A stretch of DNA of 64,000 bases from Pyrus communis (lineage: Eukaryota > Streptophyta > Magnoliopsida > Rosales > Rosaceae), in the NCBI RefSeq assembly GCF_963583255.1, contig NC_084804.1:32156953-32220952 (forward strand), written 5' to 3'. This document shows, one piece after another, positions 37,155 to 48,800 of the stretch. Within the stretch, counting starts at the first letter, position 1, and every line of letters begins with the position of its first letter. The notes beneath the pieces were generated by a model that saw only the letters and a list, made by a program, of their open reading frames with translations, made no database searches and was not told the origin of the DNA. The position numbers and the translations under genes are program-made.

Positions 37155-37320
37155 CAGCCTCACACTTACGCTTGCACATGTATGTTATATACTAAGTGTA
37201 TAGCTTGGTTTTTACTTATTCGTACTTTTATTATTAATCTTAGCTTCCACACTGTGCACATGGTTACGTCACTTTCACGTGATGGCCAGCATGCCTTGAT
37301 CTCGGTCGGGGTGTGTCAGT
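37155..37320 (+). repeat. LTR 3' end followed by primer-binding site
   Basis: Near-identical to 36335-36484 (cacacttacgcttgc, atgtatgttat, ggtttttacttattcg, tcacgtgatggcca). It ends at gtgtgtca and is followed by gttTGGTATCAGAG, the standard binding site for initiator tRNA-Met used by plant LTR elements. It therefore marks an LTR-internal boundary, but the internal region that follows is a tRNA fragment and a foreign TRIM. Confidence 0.75.
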
Positions 37321-37325
37321 TTGGT

Positions 37326-37381
37326 ATCAGAGTGGCGCAGCGGAAGCGTGGTGGGCCCATAACCCACAGGTCCCAGGATCG
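37326..37381 (+). tRNA. Initiator tRNA-Met, 5' fragment (nt 1 to 57)
   Basis: 56 bases match my recollection of plant initiator tRNA-Met: acceptor strand ATCAGAG, D arm GTGGCGCAGCGGAAGC, anticodon arm around CCCATAACC (anticodon CAT), variable region, and T arm up to GGATCG. The remaining 3' part (AAACC onward to the acceptor strand) is absent and the sequence jumps to Cassandra LTR. The A box is present, the B box is cut. By canonical numbering the last base is G57. The 5' ATCAGAG coincides with the end of the upstream primer-binding site TGGTATCAGAG. The gene cannot make a functional tRNA. It is most likely a reverse-transcription by-product. Confidence 0.85.
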
Positions 37382-37786
37382 CTTTGGGCCTCAACCACGC
37401 CTTCACGGTTTTGTTTTTGGGAACTCACATGAGAACTTCCTGATGGGTCACCCATCTTGGGAATGCTCTTGCGCGCTACTCGCTTAACTTCGGAGTTCCA
37501 ACGTAACACGAAGCCAATGAGCTCCCAAAAGGCCTCGTGATAGGTAGGGATGGGAATATACATATAAGGATCACTCATCTGAGCGATGTGGGATGTCACA
37601 ATCCACCCCCCTTAGGGGCCCGACATCCTCGTCGACACACACGCGACCAGGGTTAGGTTCTGATACCAAATTGTCACATCCCGGCCCAGGCGAGACCACT
37701 TCTTGGGCCTGACTCCACCGTAGCACGATATTGTCCGCTTTGGACCCCGACCACGCCCTCACGGTTTTGTTTTTGGGAACTCACAC
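37382..37786 (-). mobile_element. Cassandra TRIM retrotransposon with 5S-like LTRs, truncated
   Basis: Read on the minus strand: a 5' LTR piece (37786-37672) ending in gggatgtgaca, then the internal domain (37671-37601) opening with atttggtatcaga as binding site for tRNA-Met and containing gggcccctaaggggggtgg. The 3' LTR (37600-37382) starts TGTGACATCCCACATCGC. The 3' LTR contains a 5S-rRNA-like block at about 37425-37530 (ggaactccgaagttaagcg and gatgggtgaccc). These traits define Cassandra elements, which code for no protein. Both LTRs are incomplete: the 3' one stops at ctttggg where the tRNA fragment begins, the 5' one stops at gggaactcacac. Confidence 0.85.
37425..37530 (-). ncRNA. 5S rRNA-like segment within Cassandra LTR
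   Basis: The minus strand carries gatgggtgacccatcaggaa and ggaactccgaagttaagcg, matching conserved internal parts of 5S rRNA, including most of the pol III internal control region. In Cassandra elements this part can be transcribed by pol III. Whether this truncated copy is active cannot be seen. Confidence 0.7.
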
Positions 37787-37787
37787 T

Positions 37788-37871
37788 AACGAAACACACC
37801 CAGAGATGGTCTAAAGTGGACAATATCGTGCTACGGTGAAGTCGGGCCCGGGGGGCTGGGATGTGACAGTT
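37788..37871 (+). repeat. Inverted second copy of LTR-end sequence
   Basis: The stretch 37806-37869 (ggtctaaagtggacaatatc, then gtgctacggtg and ctgggatgtgaca) is the reverse complement of 37672-37745, so the two could form a stem of about 65 bp. It leads into gtttAGTATCAGAGC, a one-base-mutated tRNA-Met binding site, and then into the gypsy gag. The short piece 37788-37808 matches, inverted, the LTR segment near 36257-36280. Confidence 0.7.
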
Positions 37872-40800
37872 TAGTATCAGAGCATAGGTTTGGCAGTCCT
37901 GTTTATTTTGTGAGTGTTCTAATTATTTTGGTGTCTTCTGTCAGAACTATGCCGCCTCGTAGGGAACCACGTCGCTCTACTGAGCCTAGTTTCCCCGATG
38001 TAGCTCAACTGGGGGAAGTTATCGCTACCGTTATTCAGTCGGCGCTCCGCCCTCCCCAGAGGACTCATCTGGAGACTATGTACAATTTGAAGCTGGATAA
38101 GTTCGAAGGCCACGAGGGTTTTGAGGGTGTTGAGCGGTGGTTTTAGTGCCACTGGTCAGGGTTGTGGTGGTAGATTTACTGGGGGTGCTAGAGGCCAGAG
38201 GCAAGGTGATGCTGGTAGAGGAAGGGCTTTGGTTTGCCTCAAATGTAATAATCGACATTTTGAAGAGTGCATGAAAGGCAGCGATGGTTGTTTCACTTGT
38301 GGGCAGATCGGACATCGGGCTACAAATTGTCCCAAGAGTCAGCAGAGGCTCAGCAGTATTTATTGCCACCACCTGCACCGATCCAGCAGGTTCCTGGCCC
38401 TAGTAGTTATGGTCAGCCGGGTCGTGGTGGTGCCTATTACTATCAGGGTGATGCCGTTCCTTATGCGCCAGGACAGTATCCGTATCCCCAGGATCTGTAT
38501 TCTCAGAGTGTGTATCCCCAGTATTCTGGTGGCTATATGCCGTATCCTCCAGTTCCAGCAAGTGGATCTCAGTGGTACCAGGGAGGACAGCCTCAGCAGG
38601 GGGAGATTGCTGCTAGTAGTGCGGGATCTTCAAGACAATCTGGTCAGCCTAGTCAGGGGCGTAGTGCACAGAGTCGTGGTGATCAGACTAATAGAGGTCA
38701 TGGTAGACGGCAGCAGACCCAGGGGCGTATCCATAATATTTCTCTGCAGGATACTCAGAATAATCCAGATTTGATCATGGGTACGTTAAATATCCTTTAT
38801 TATTTTGCTAGAGTATTAATTGACTGTGGTGCTAAATATTCTGTTATTTCTCATACCTTTGCTCAAGTGACGCAACCTCACCCTACACCTCTAGGGTATG
38901 ATTTAGAGTTTGCTATGCCTAGAGGGGAGAGATGTATTGTTGATCGTGTGTACCCAGGATGTCCAGTGATGGTGGAGGATGTTGTTATGCCAGCTGACCT
39001 TATCTCGTTAGATATTGTTGACTTTGATGTGATTTTGGGCACGGATTGGTTGCATTTCAATTGTGCCAATAGTGATTGTTACGGGAAAATAGTTACCTTC
39101 CATCGTCCTGGATTACCTATGGTTACTTTTGTGGGCGAGCAGAGTGGGGTGAGACATGGCGTTATTTCTGCTGTGCGAGTGAAAAGGTTGTTATCAAAGG
39201 GTTGCCAGGGATACTTAGCTCATGTGGTGTTGAACGATGTTGCTCCTAGTAGTGTGGAGGATGTAAGGGTAGTCAGACATTTTCCTGATGTTTTCCCTGA
39301 GGATTTACCTGGTTTGCCGCCAGACCGAAACGTGGACTTCACCATTGATTTGCTTCCAGGTACTAATCCTATATCCTTGACTCCTTATCGTATGGCTCTT
39401 GTTGAGTTAGGGGAATTGAAAATCCAGTTGCAGGAATTAGTGGATAAAGGTTTTATTTAGCCTAGTACTTCACCTTGGGGAGCTCCAATGTTGTTTGTCA
39501 GGAAGACAGACGGAACTTTAAGGTTTTGTATTGATTACCGACAATTGAATCGGGTAACGATTAAAAACCGTTATCCATTGCTGCGTATAGATGATTTGTT
39601 TGATCAGCTTCGAGGTGCTTGTGTATTTTCCAAGATTGACTTGAGGTCTGGATATTATCAGTTGAAGATTAGTAGGGAGGATGTCCCTGAGACAGCTTTC
39701 AGGACTCCTTAGGGTGATTACGAGTTTCTGGTAATGCCATTTGGATTGAGGAATGCATCGGCTGGTTTTATGGATTTGATGAACCGAGTATTCTAGCCGT
39801 ATTTGGATAGGTTTGTCATTGTTTTTATTGACGATCTTCTGGTATACTCTAAGTCTAAATCCGAGCATGTTCGACATCTTACTTTGGTGTTGAAAAGGTT
39901 GAGGGAACACTAACTGTATGCTAAGTTTAGCAAGTGCCAGTAGCATTTTTGGGGCACATCATTTCTACTCAAGGTATGTTGGTGGATCCTCAAAAGGTAG
40001 CAGCAGTGGAGAAGTGGGAGCAACCACAAACCGTCACTGAGGTGAGGAGTTTCCTTGGTTTAGCAAGGTATTACCGATGGTTTGTTAAGGATTTTTCCGT
40101 GATTGCTTTACCACTGACGAGGTTAACGAGGAAATATGTTACATTTGAGTGGGATGATAATTGTGAGCAGAGTTTCCAGCAGTTGAAGTATTGTCTCACT
40201 CATGCACTTGTTTTGGCACTCCCGAACGATAGTGGTGATTTCGAAGTCTATAATGATGCTTCCTTAAATGGTCTGGGATGTGTGTTGATGCAGCATGGTA
40301 GGGTGATTGCTTATGCTTCACGACAATTGAAGCCTCATGAGTTAAATTACCCTACGCATGATTTGGAGTTAGCGACCATTATCTTTGCGTTGAAGCTGTG
40401 GAGACATTATCTTTATGGAAAGAAATGCAAGATCTTTACGGATCATAATAGTCTTCAATATCTTTTCACATAAAGGGATCTTAATCGTCGTCAGCGGAGG
40501 TGGTTGGAACTGCTTAGTGATTATGACTGCACGATTGATTATCACCCTGGTCGTGCAAATGTGGTAGCCGATGCACTTAGCAGGAAATCTCAGGGTCGTA
40601 TTAATGCGTTGTATGCTAGTCGTGTTTTTCTTCTAGCAGACTTGAGATCAACTGGAGTGAGGTTAGAGGCAGAAGATCAAGAGGTTGCCTTACTTGCTAA
40701 TTTTCAAGTTAGGGCAATTTTAATTGATCGTGTACTTGAAGCCCAAATAGTTGATGAAGAAACTCAGGAAATAATTCAAGTTAGGAATCAGGGGAAAAGG

Positions 40801-41560
40801 AAAGACCTCAGAGTTCGTGAATCGGATGGCATGCTTATGCAGGAGAGTAAGATGTTTGTGCCGAATAATTTGGATTTAAAGAAAGCAATTCTTGATGAAG
40901 CGCATATCTCGGCTTATGCTATGCATTATGGAGCTACTAAAATGTATCATACCATTCGACCATTTTATTATTGGGCGGGTATGAAGAAGGAGATAGCTGA
41001 GTATGTGAGTAGGTATGTTGTTTGCCAGCAAGTTAAAGCTGAAAGGAAGAAGCCGTTTGGGTTGTTGCAACCACTTCCCCGTTCCAGAGTGGAAATGGGA
41101 AAACATTATTATGGATTTTGTGTACAAGATTCCGCGTACACATAATGGTTTTGACGACATTTAGGTGATTGTTGATCGGCTTACTAAGTCAGCACATTTT
41201 ATTCCAGTGAGGGAAAAGTATTATTTGGGCCGATTAGCTGAGTTGTTCATTTCGAAGATTGTGAAGTACCATGGTGTTCCAGTGAGTATTGTCTCGGATC
41301 GTGACCCAAGATTTACTTCTAAATTTTGGGTGGCTTTTCAGGAAGCTTTGGGTACGAGATTACTTTATAGTACGACATATTATCCTCAGACAGACGGACA
41401 GTCAGAGAGAACTATTCAGACGTTGGAGGATTTGTTGAAATCTTCGGTGTTGCAGTTTGGCGATGCTTGGCACAAACGGTTGAATTTAATGGAATTTGCC
41501 TGCAACAATAGCTTTCATTCGAGTATCGGCATGACACCATTTAAGGCACTTTATGGCTCC
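37872..41560 (+). pseudogene. Ty3/gypsy gag-pol, Del/Tekay-like, inactivated and truncated
   Basis: Gag begins at 37949 (MPPRREPRRSTEPSFPD), loses its middle after VERWF, then shows the zinc knuckle CFTCGQIGHRATNC. Pol follows: protease with LIDCGAKYSVIS (Ser or Thr of the D-S/T-G triad changed to Cys), reverse transcriptase with [14 protein letters not shown], RNase H ([16 protein letters not shown]), integrase zinc-finger region with one Cys lost, and a core with SDRDPRFTS and QTDGQSERTIQTLED. Stops at 39458, 39710, 39794, 39911 and 40471, plus a frame change near 41090-41160, make it inactive. It ends abruptly at LYG (about 41560), lacking the integrase C-terminus, chromodomain and 3' LTR. 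MITE sequence is attached there. Confidence 0.9.
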
Positions 41561-42052
41561 AATTTTTCAGGCCTAAAATTTTAGCTCTATATTATTAAAG
41601 AATGAATTTAGGCTAATATTTTTTTTTCTTAAAGTAACTTTTTTTAAAAGAAAAAAAAATTATGTAGACTATCATAATTTAATTTTATGAACATTTTTAC
41701 CTAAAAATATTTAGATTCTAAGAAATACTGAAAAATCACTAACAGACACCATGAAACTCGGTAAACACTATGAAAAAGTATGAAACACAATTTTTTTTAA
41801 TTACTTTAGCCATTAGATTTAAAGTTAGACCGTTAAATTTTTTTTTTTTATCGTTGAATTTCATCAAATTAGATCTTAACCGTTGAATTCAAATAAAATA
41901 TACATATATGGTGGACCATTCTCACTAATTATGAGCTAAATCTTAGGCTAAATTTGGCTTTATTTTAGGTCCAATTTTAAGCTTGGATTAGGCTAGATTT
42001 AGGGGGGAATAGAAGGAAAAAAATAAGTTATGGCCAATGATTAAAGATGGTC
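41561..42052 (+). mobile_element. Right part of the split PIF/Harbinger-like MITE
   Basis: Begins inside the MITE (tttttcaggcctaaaatttt) and ends GATTAAAGATGGTC followed by TAA. The first about 360 bp duplicate 36797-37154 with only scattered mismatches. The rest (tcactaattatgagctaaat onward) is found only here. Confidence 0.8.
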
Positions 42053-42055
42053 TAA

Positions 42056-42804
42056 GAGTGAACATTGTATCGCATACTACTAAAACCAAAATAGAGGGTT
42101 TAATAGAATACCTTTGTTTTGTTCCTAAAAGTCGCTGAAAATTATCGTATTTCCTCTGCTGGCTTCCTCAACTAGCACCTGCCAGTTCCCTTGCTGACGT
42201 GTGCACCAAAAGCAAAACTTTCCCCTTTGGTTCCTGGTACATTTCCTATTTTCAACAATAAACAAAAACGGTCCAATCCTATTTACTTTTGAGAGTATTT
42301 ATCCTCTGCTTCTCCCACTATATCTCTCTCTTTCCATCGAGTACCGTCCTCATTCAAAATATCTTAACTGAGTTGAAACGGGCGGACTCACCCGAGTTCA
42401 ACAAGCAAATGGATAGAGGAGAAGACTGCGGGGTCGGTCCCATTTTCCATGTTTTCGAAATTAGGCTCAGTGATGACGGTCATCAATCGAGCTGTTAAAA
42501 TATCTGATTAACCTCAGGAGGAAGGCACACGTGGCGGCCAGAGATCCAGCCGAAATTCGGCAGACGGAGGCATGAAATTTGGTAAAAAGGTGAAAAACCC
42601 CTCTTTCCTTTTTTTCATTTTTGTTTGTTTGTTTGTTTCCTTTCTTTGGTTTTCTTTCGCATTCGCTGGTGCTGCTTTTTGTAGGGTTATGGTTAGGGTT
42701 TTACCTTTCGCAGGCGGAAACTAGAGAGGGAAACTAGAGAGAGAAACAAGAGAGAGAGGAGAGAGAGAGAGAGAGAAATTAAGATCAAGCGAGAGCAGCA
42801 GGTG
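42056..42804 (+). promoter_or_regulatory. Promoter and 5' leader region of the MADS-box gene
   Basis: Unique-looking sequence between the MITE and the MADS start codon. The last part contains tttgtttgtttgtttcc at 42621-42637 and a GA-rich run at 42722-42776 (gagagagaggagagagagag) just before the ATG. No TATA box is convincing. Confidence 0.4.
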
Positions 42805-45800
42805 ATGGGGCGAGGGAAGGTGCAGCTGAAGCGAATCGACGACAAGATCAGGCGGCAAGTGACGTTTTCCAAGCGGAGAACCGGGCTGATGAAGAAGGCA
42901 CGTGAGTTGTCCGTGCTCTGCGGGGTGGACGTCGGCCTCGTCATCTTCTCCCCTAAGGGGAGGCTCTACGAGTTCTGTAGCGGCGAGAGGTACGCCCCCC
43001 TTAATTTCTTAATTTCTTCTTCCTTCCACCGCCTTACTAGTCCCTACTGTGTTACTTTTTGTTTTTTATTTATTTTTTTCTTCCTTCTGTATGTTGTATG
43101 TATCTGTGTATCTGTTTGCAGTGATAGGCTGCTATCTACCATCTTGTAATTTAAAAATTTACCAAGCAATGTTTCCATTAATTTTATTTAATTTATTTTC
43201 TGTGGATGTATTTATGTCCTATCTTTCTCGTTGATATCAATATCGTTCCCATGAATATCTTTAGCTCTTGATATTCGTTGTCCCTTCGGGGTTTCGACTT
43301 CTGAATTTCCAGACTTCTCCTACCCATAACACTTTCCAACGCTCGCAATTGGACTAAATTTCCCAATGACTTAGCTTTCACGAATGTTATTATTATTTTT
43401 GTTAGCTCATGGTGTGTGTAAAACATACAATAGATTAATTGGAGCCACTGCTGCGTCCATCGTCCACCGTTGAGAAGTAACGAATGAACACCTTTTAGAG
43501 GTACGTAAATTAATTGTATTGGGATTGAAGCGTAATCATCATCAATAGTAATTAAAATACTAATTAAAATTTGGGTTGGTAGAAACTGCCCCCTGTATAA
43601 TATGTTTTGCTTGTCGGTATACTGTCCCAGTAGCGTCCTTAATTAGGGAAAGGGATCCTCTCCAATCTATTCCTCCTAATCCATCAAATTAGGAGATCCT
43701 TATTTGTAATTATTGGATCAAATTGTAACGGCACAAATTCCTTGATTTGGTGAATTAGGAGGAAGGAACGGGAGAGGATCTTTTTCCCTTACTTAGAGAG
43801 CATCTGCCTCTTCAAAGGCTATGAGGGAGTACCGAGTTGTTATATGAGTACTGTATATGTACTTAATAAGACAGTGACGGTGCGTAATATATATATATAT
43901 ATATATTAGCTAACAGCCTAATATTATTCCTTTTTCTTCGTCTTTATTGTTAATATTCTATGGGTAAAAAGTGGATGCTCTTTTCCCCAACTTAGGAGGA
44001 TATATGCAAGTATAGATGCTTCCAGTATGAGAAAAGCTTGCTTACGCTCTAGGAACACTATTGTTTTGTTCTAGATTAATAATATAGTTAATAATATGAT
44101 GTCACGCATTTTAAGTTTTTCACATAACGTCGTATTGTTGAAGATATCGACATTTTAGGATTTTCAATTCATGTAAGTTTTTCTCATCGAACCAAAAATA
44201 TTGATCAGTTTGGGTTTTATATTTTGAAACTATTTTAAATCATCACAATTGTTGATATTAATCTCCCTTAGTCGATCTTGTTATCGATATATATATTCTC
44301 CCATGTTATGCAAACTTATGACATGATGCTATGCAAAACGTTGAACAATAAAGCAAACGCACCACACTCAAACACACATAATTTAGCAATGTTCGGCAAA
44401 CTTTGCCTGCTCGTGTGACATCTCTTGAGAAATCACTTGTACTGAAAAAAAACAACTCAGTTACAAGAAACTTATTGAAAACTCTTATGCTAAACGCCCA
44501 AAACCTTGCTTTAGATCTCTCTCACTCTTGATCTCTACCATTATATTCTCTCTGTTGTTTGTGTGGATAAATAACCCCCAACAAGCCTGTTTATAGTACA
44601 TAGACCGTGATTATGTGCCTTACAAGTATAAAATTCCTAAATTCTTTTATAATAGGAAAAACTAACTTATTTCCTAATCCTAAACTAATTGGGATTACAA
44701 AGAAAAACTTATTTCCCAATTTTACAGGAAATAACATGTGCACATTCATTTTCTCTTTTCCTAACGCCAAGTGGAAACCTAAGCCTATTTGGCCTTGGTG
44801 ACTAGCCAAATCACACAATTCCCACCTTGGTGAGTCAAAACCAAGAAATGATTGTTGCACCCCAGAGTGCCTTCAAACTCCTGAAGCAACTATGGAAAAC
44901 TTCAAGAACTTTCACCTTGGCAAAATTCTTCTTACCAGAGATGGGATAGCTAAATACATGAGGAACAACTAGCAAAGTACGAGCTGTCTCAACAAGATGC
45001 CTGTGCTTTCTCTCAGCACAACTATTCTGTTCAGGGGTATGTGGACAGCTAAATTGGTGAAAAATGCCATGTGTACTGAGAAAGGAAGCAAAAGAGGTAC
45101 TGATGAATTCACCCCCTTAATCGGAGCGCAAAACTTTGATTTTATTTCCAAGTAAATTTTCTACATAAGATTTGAAGACAACAAATGTAGAAAAAACATC
45201 TGACTTGGACTTCAAAGGAAAAAACCAGCTATATTTGCTAAAGTCATCAACAATGAGCAAATAGTACTTGAAACCACTGTTTGAGATAACAGACGCTGGA
45301 CCCCATAGATCACAGTGTAGAAGTTGAAGACTGTGAGTTGTTGTTGAAGAAGAAATTCCAAAAGGAAGCTTATGATTCTTGGCAAGAGCACAATCTGAGC
45401 AGAAGAAATCAATAGTAGACTTGCCTTGTAAGGACAGTTTATTAGTAGAAATTACCCTTCTGAAAATAGAGGAGGATGGATGACCCAAGCGTCGGTGCCA
45501 AACTTTGACAGGAGCCTTGACACTGAGCAAAGCTGAGGGAGAAGAAAGTGAAGAAGAGCTGGAGCCTTGAAGAGGGTAGAATCCATCTCTAACGGGTCCC
45601 CGCAAAAGCATCTTCCCCGAAATACGATCCTTGACAGTGGATCCATAAGGGTCAAGGGTCAATGAACAGTTATTATCTTTGAGAAACTGATAAGCAGACA
45701 AGAGATTATGTTTCATGTAGGGAACATGTAAAACATTCTGCAACTTAAAGGAAGTATGAGGAGTATGCAAAGCAGATGAACCAATATGATGAATAGAAAG

Positions 45801-48800
45801 ACCTTTACCATCACCAATATACACTTTATCTTCACCAGTATAGGGAGTGGGAGAAGAAATGTTGGCAACATCATTAGTAATGTGAGAAGTCGCACCCGAG
45901 TCAATCAACCAAGGCTGAGCTGGTTTGGCAGATTGATTGACATACATAGCAGTGAGTTTAGCTGGAGGAATCCGACCACAGATGTCAGGATTCATTCGAT
46001 CAAAACAATCAAGAGCCTCATGACTGTTAGAACCACAGATTTGACAGGGAACTTTGAAATGGGAAGAGCCTTGAGGATGACGAGAGCCTTGAAAGTTACG
46101 ATTTCCACGAGTGTTGGAGTAATTGCCACGGTTCATTTGGAAATTGCGATTGCCTCTGTGAGAGAAAGAATGGCCTCTGTTATGTTTGCCACGATTTGCA
46201 GATTTTGATTGTTGCCAGGATGAAGATTGGTGCTGAGCAGCGAACACAGAAGGAGTAGGTAGCAGAGGAGGCTGAGAGTGCACCGAGAAGGCTTGAAAAG
46301 GTTCAGTAGCAGAGGATGAACTGATATTTTTGCGGCGAGCCATGGACAGTTCTTTAGTGAGAAGAAGACCATGGAATTCATCAAGAGAGGTAGAGGACAA
46401 TCGAAGCATGATTGAGTCAATGAAGGACTCAAAATCATCAGGCAAGCCATGAAGTGTGGCTGCAATTAGGTCGCGATCAAAAACGGAGGCACCAGCAGCT
46501 TGCAAGGAGTCTGAGATTTCCTTAATTTCTTGAAGATACTCGGAGATGGAGCGAGAACCTTTCTGAACAGATTGGAGACGCGACCGTAATTGATGAATAT
46601 GAGCCTCTGAAATTCCACCAAATCTCTATTCAAGCTTCAACCAGAGTTCGCGAGACGAAGAAACACCCACCGTGAAGGGGATGATTTCCTCAGAAAGTGT
46701 GGAATTGAACCAGATCAAGAGATTTTGATCTTTTTCGTACCATTCCTCAAAGGCAGGATTAATGCTGCGATCAGGTAGGAATGGCGATGGACATACATTA
46801 GTACCATCAATGATTCCAAGAAGCTTGTAGCGCCGTAGAATTGGGCCAAACAGCGCACGCCATGGCAGATAGTTTGATCGTTTCAACTTGATTGGCACCA
46901 TGCTGCCGATGTTATGGATCAAAAGGGAGGTGTAGGAACTCAGAGGACTTGGATTTCCAGAGAAATTAGGGTTTTGAACCGACGGAGAAGACGATTCAGG
47001 TGGTGGCGAAGATGATTGCGCCGCCATAGCTTGCAAAGATGTTGATGCAAGAGAGATCGGAGAAGAGAAACTGAAGAATCAGAGGAGAAGAACAGAAAGA
47101 TCGATCAAGAATCGATCGATCGAGTCGAGGGAGCGGAAGGATCGATGCTGTGAAGCAGAAATGGCGTGATACCATATAGAATCTGGAAACTTCCTCTGTA
47201 AGCTTTCCAATTGTATTTCTGAATTAATTAGTTTGTACACTATGAAGACATATATATATAGCCTTTGGCTATTTACAAAGATACCCCTTAACTACCTACC
47301 TTATAACAGTTCTAACTAATCACAAACATTAGTACAGCTAATTACATTTAGAGATAACAGACTATTTTACAGTAACTGAAATGGGTGACTTGTCATTTTC
47401 CCTAATAACAACACTGCCCATCATTCAGCCACAAAAATAAGTCCTTATGACGCAGTTTATGGGCAGTCACCCCCTGAGGTTCCAGTATGTAAAGCTGGTA
47501 CTACAAAATTGGAGATGGTTAACAAGAGCTTGCTTGAGAGAAACATAATACTTTATTTCTTAAAAGCTGATCTGGCAGGTGCTCAGAATAGAATGTTTGT
47601 CCAAAGCCAATAAGCACATAGTTGAGAGAGTTTTTTAGGTGGGAGATATGGTTTACCTAAGATTAGTCCCTTATCAACATTTGTCCTTAGCTACCCACCA
47701 ATTTCATAAGCTACAACCTAAATTCTATGGCCCTTTTGAAGTGTTAGCCAATATTGGTACGGTGGCATACAAGCTCAAGTTGCTCGAGACATCTTGCATC
47801 CAGTTTTTCATGTTTCTTGCCTTAAGAAACATTTGGGATCTACTGTGCAGCCTACTATTCAATTACCCTTACTCGCTAATGATGGGATACTCCAAGAAGT
47901 GCCATTAAGGATTTTGGAAAGGAAGTTCGTCAAGAAGGGAAATTCAGCTACAATCGAGGTGCTAGTTCAATGGCAAAATCATCCTCCAGAAGATGCGACT
48001 TGGGAGAATTATACCGACTTAAAATCCAAGTTTCCAGTGGTGGTTCATCTGTAATCTTGTTTTTGCTGTGTTTGTAATGTTGTTTATGAATTGGTTGGGT
48101 AATTTTTGTGTTTTTGTAGTAGAAGTCTTATGATACAAGCCTTGTTTTGAGAGAGGGGTATTGATAGGATATTGGGGCTTAGAGATGACTCATCATGTTG
48201 AGTTGATGATGTGGCAGTATTGTCTAGGATAGTATGGTTGAGTCAGCAATATCTGTTAAGTTGTTACACGGTTAGGAGTCGGTGGCTTAGAGGTTAAGCT
48301 ACCTAGTGCTATATTAGGAAAGATTGTATAAGGAAGGTTGTTGTTGATTTGTTGATGGTAATAAGAAATACTCGGTTATTGTACATTGAGTGAGATGCAG
48401 AGCTTGGGTTGTATCAATTCCACTGCGCATCTATGGTTCCTTGTGGCTCATTCTTTATTATGAGAATCGCGTCTTGCAAATCTTGTTGAATCAGGACATT
48501 CTTCATTTTCCTCTGCCATAGCGTGAAGTTATGACTTGAGCTTGCCTTGTCACCTGCCATCTCAAAACACTACAACCTTAGTTCTAGATACTATTTGTTG
48601 ATTTTTATCTTTCTTAGTTGATCTTGTTTATCTATAGTCTCCAGTGTTATGGAAACTTATAAGATGGTGTTATGCGATGTATGAACAATAAAGTAAACAT
48701 GCCACACACAAACACAACAAATTTGGAGAGGTTCAACAAACTTTTTGCTTCTCGTGTGATTTCTCCTGCACTATGGAGAATAACAACTCGGTTATAAGAA

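Noticed and set aside
37326..37381. Complete functional tRNA-Met gene
   Set aside because: The last 18-20 nt including half of the T arm and the 3' acceptor strand are absent and the B box is cut.
45786..46208. Plus-strand 140-codon frame
   Set aside because: Antisense of the Copia A gag-protease region.
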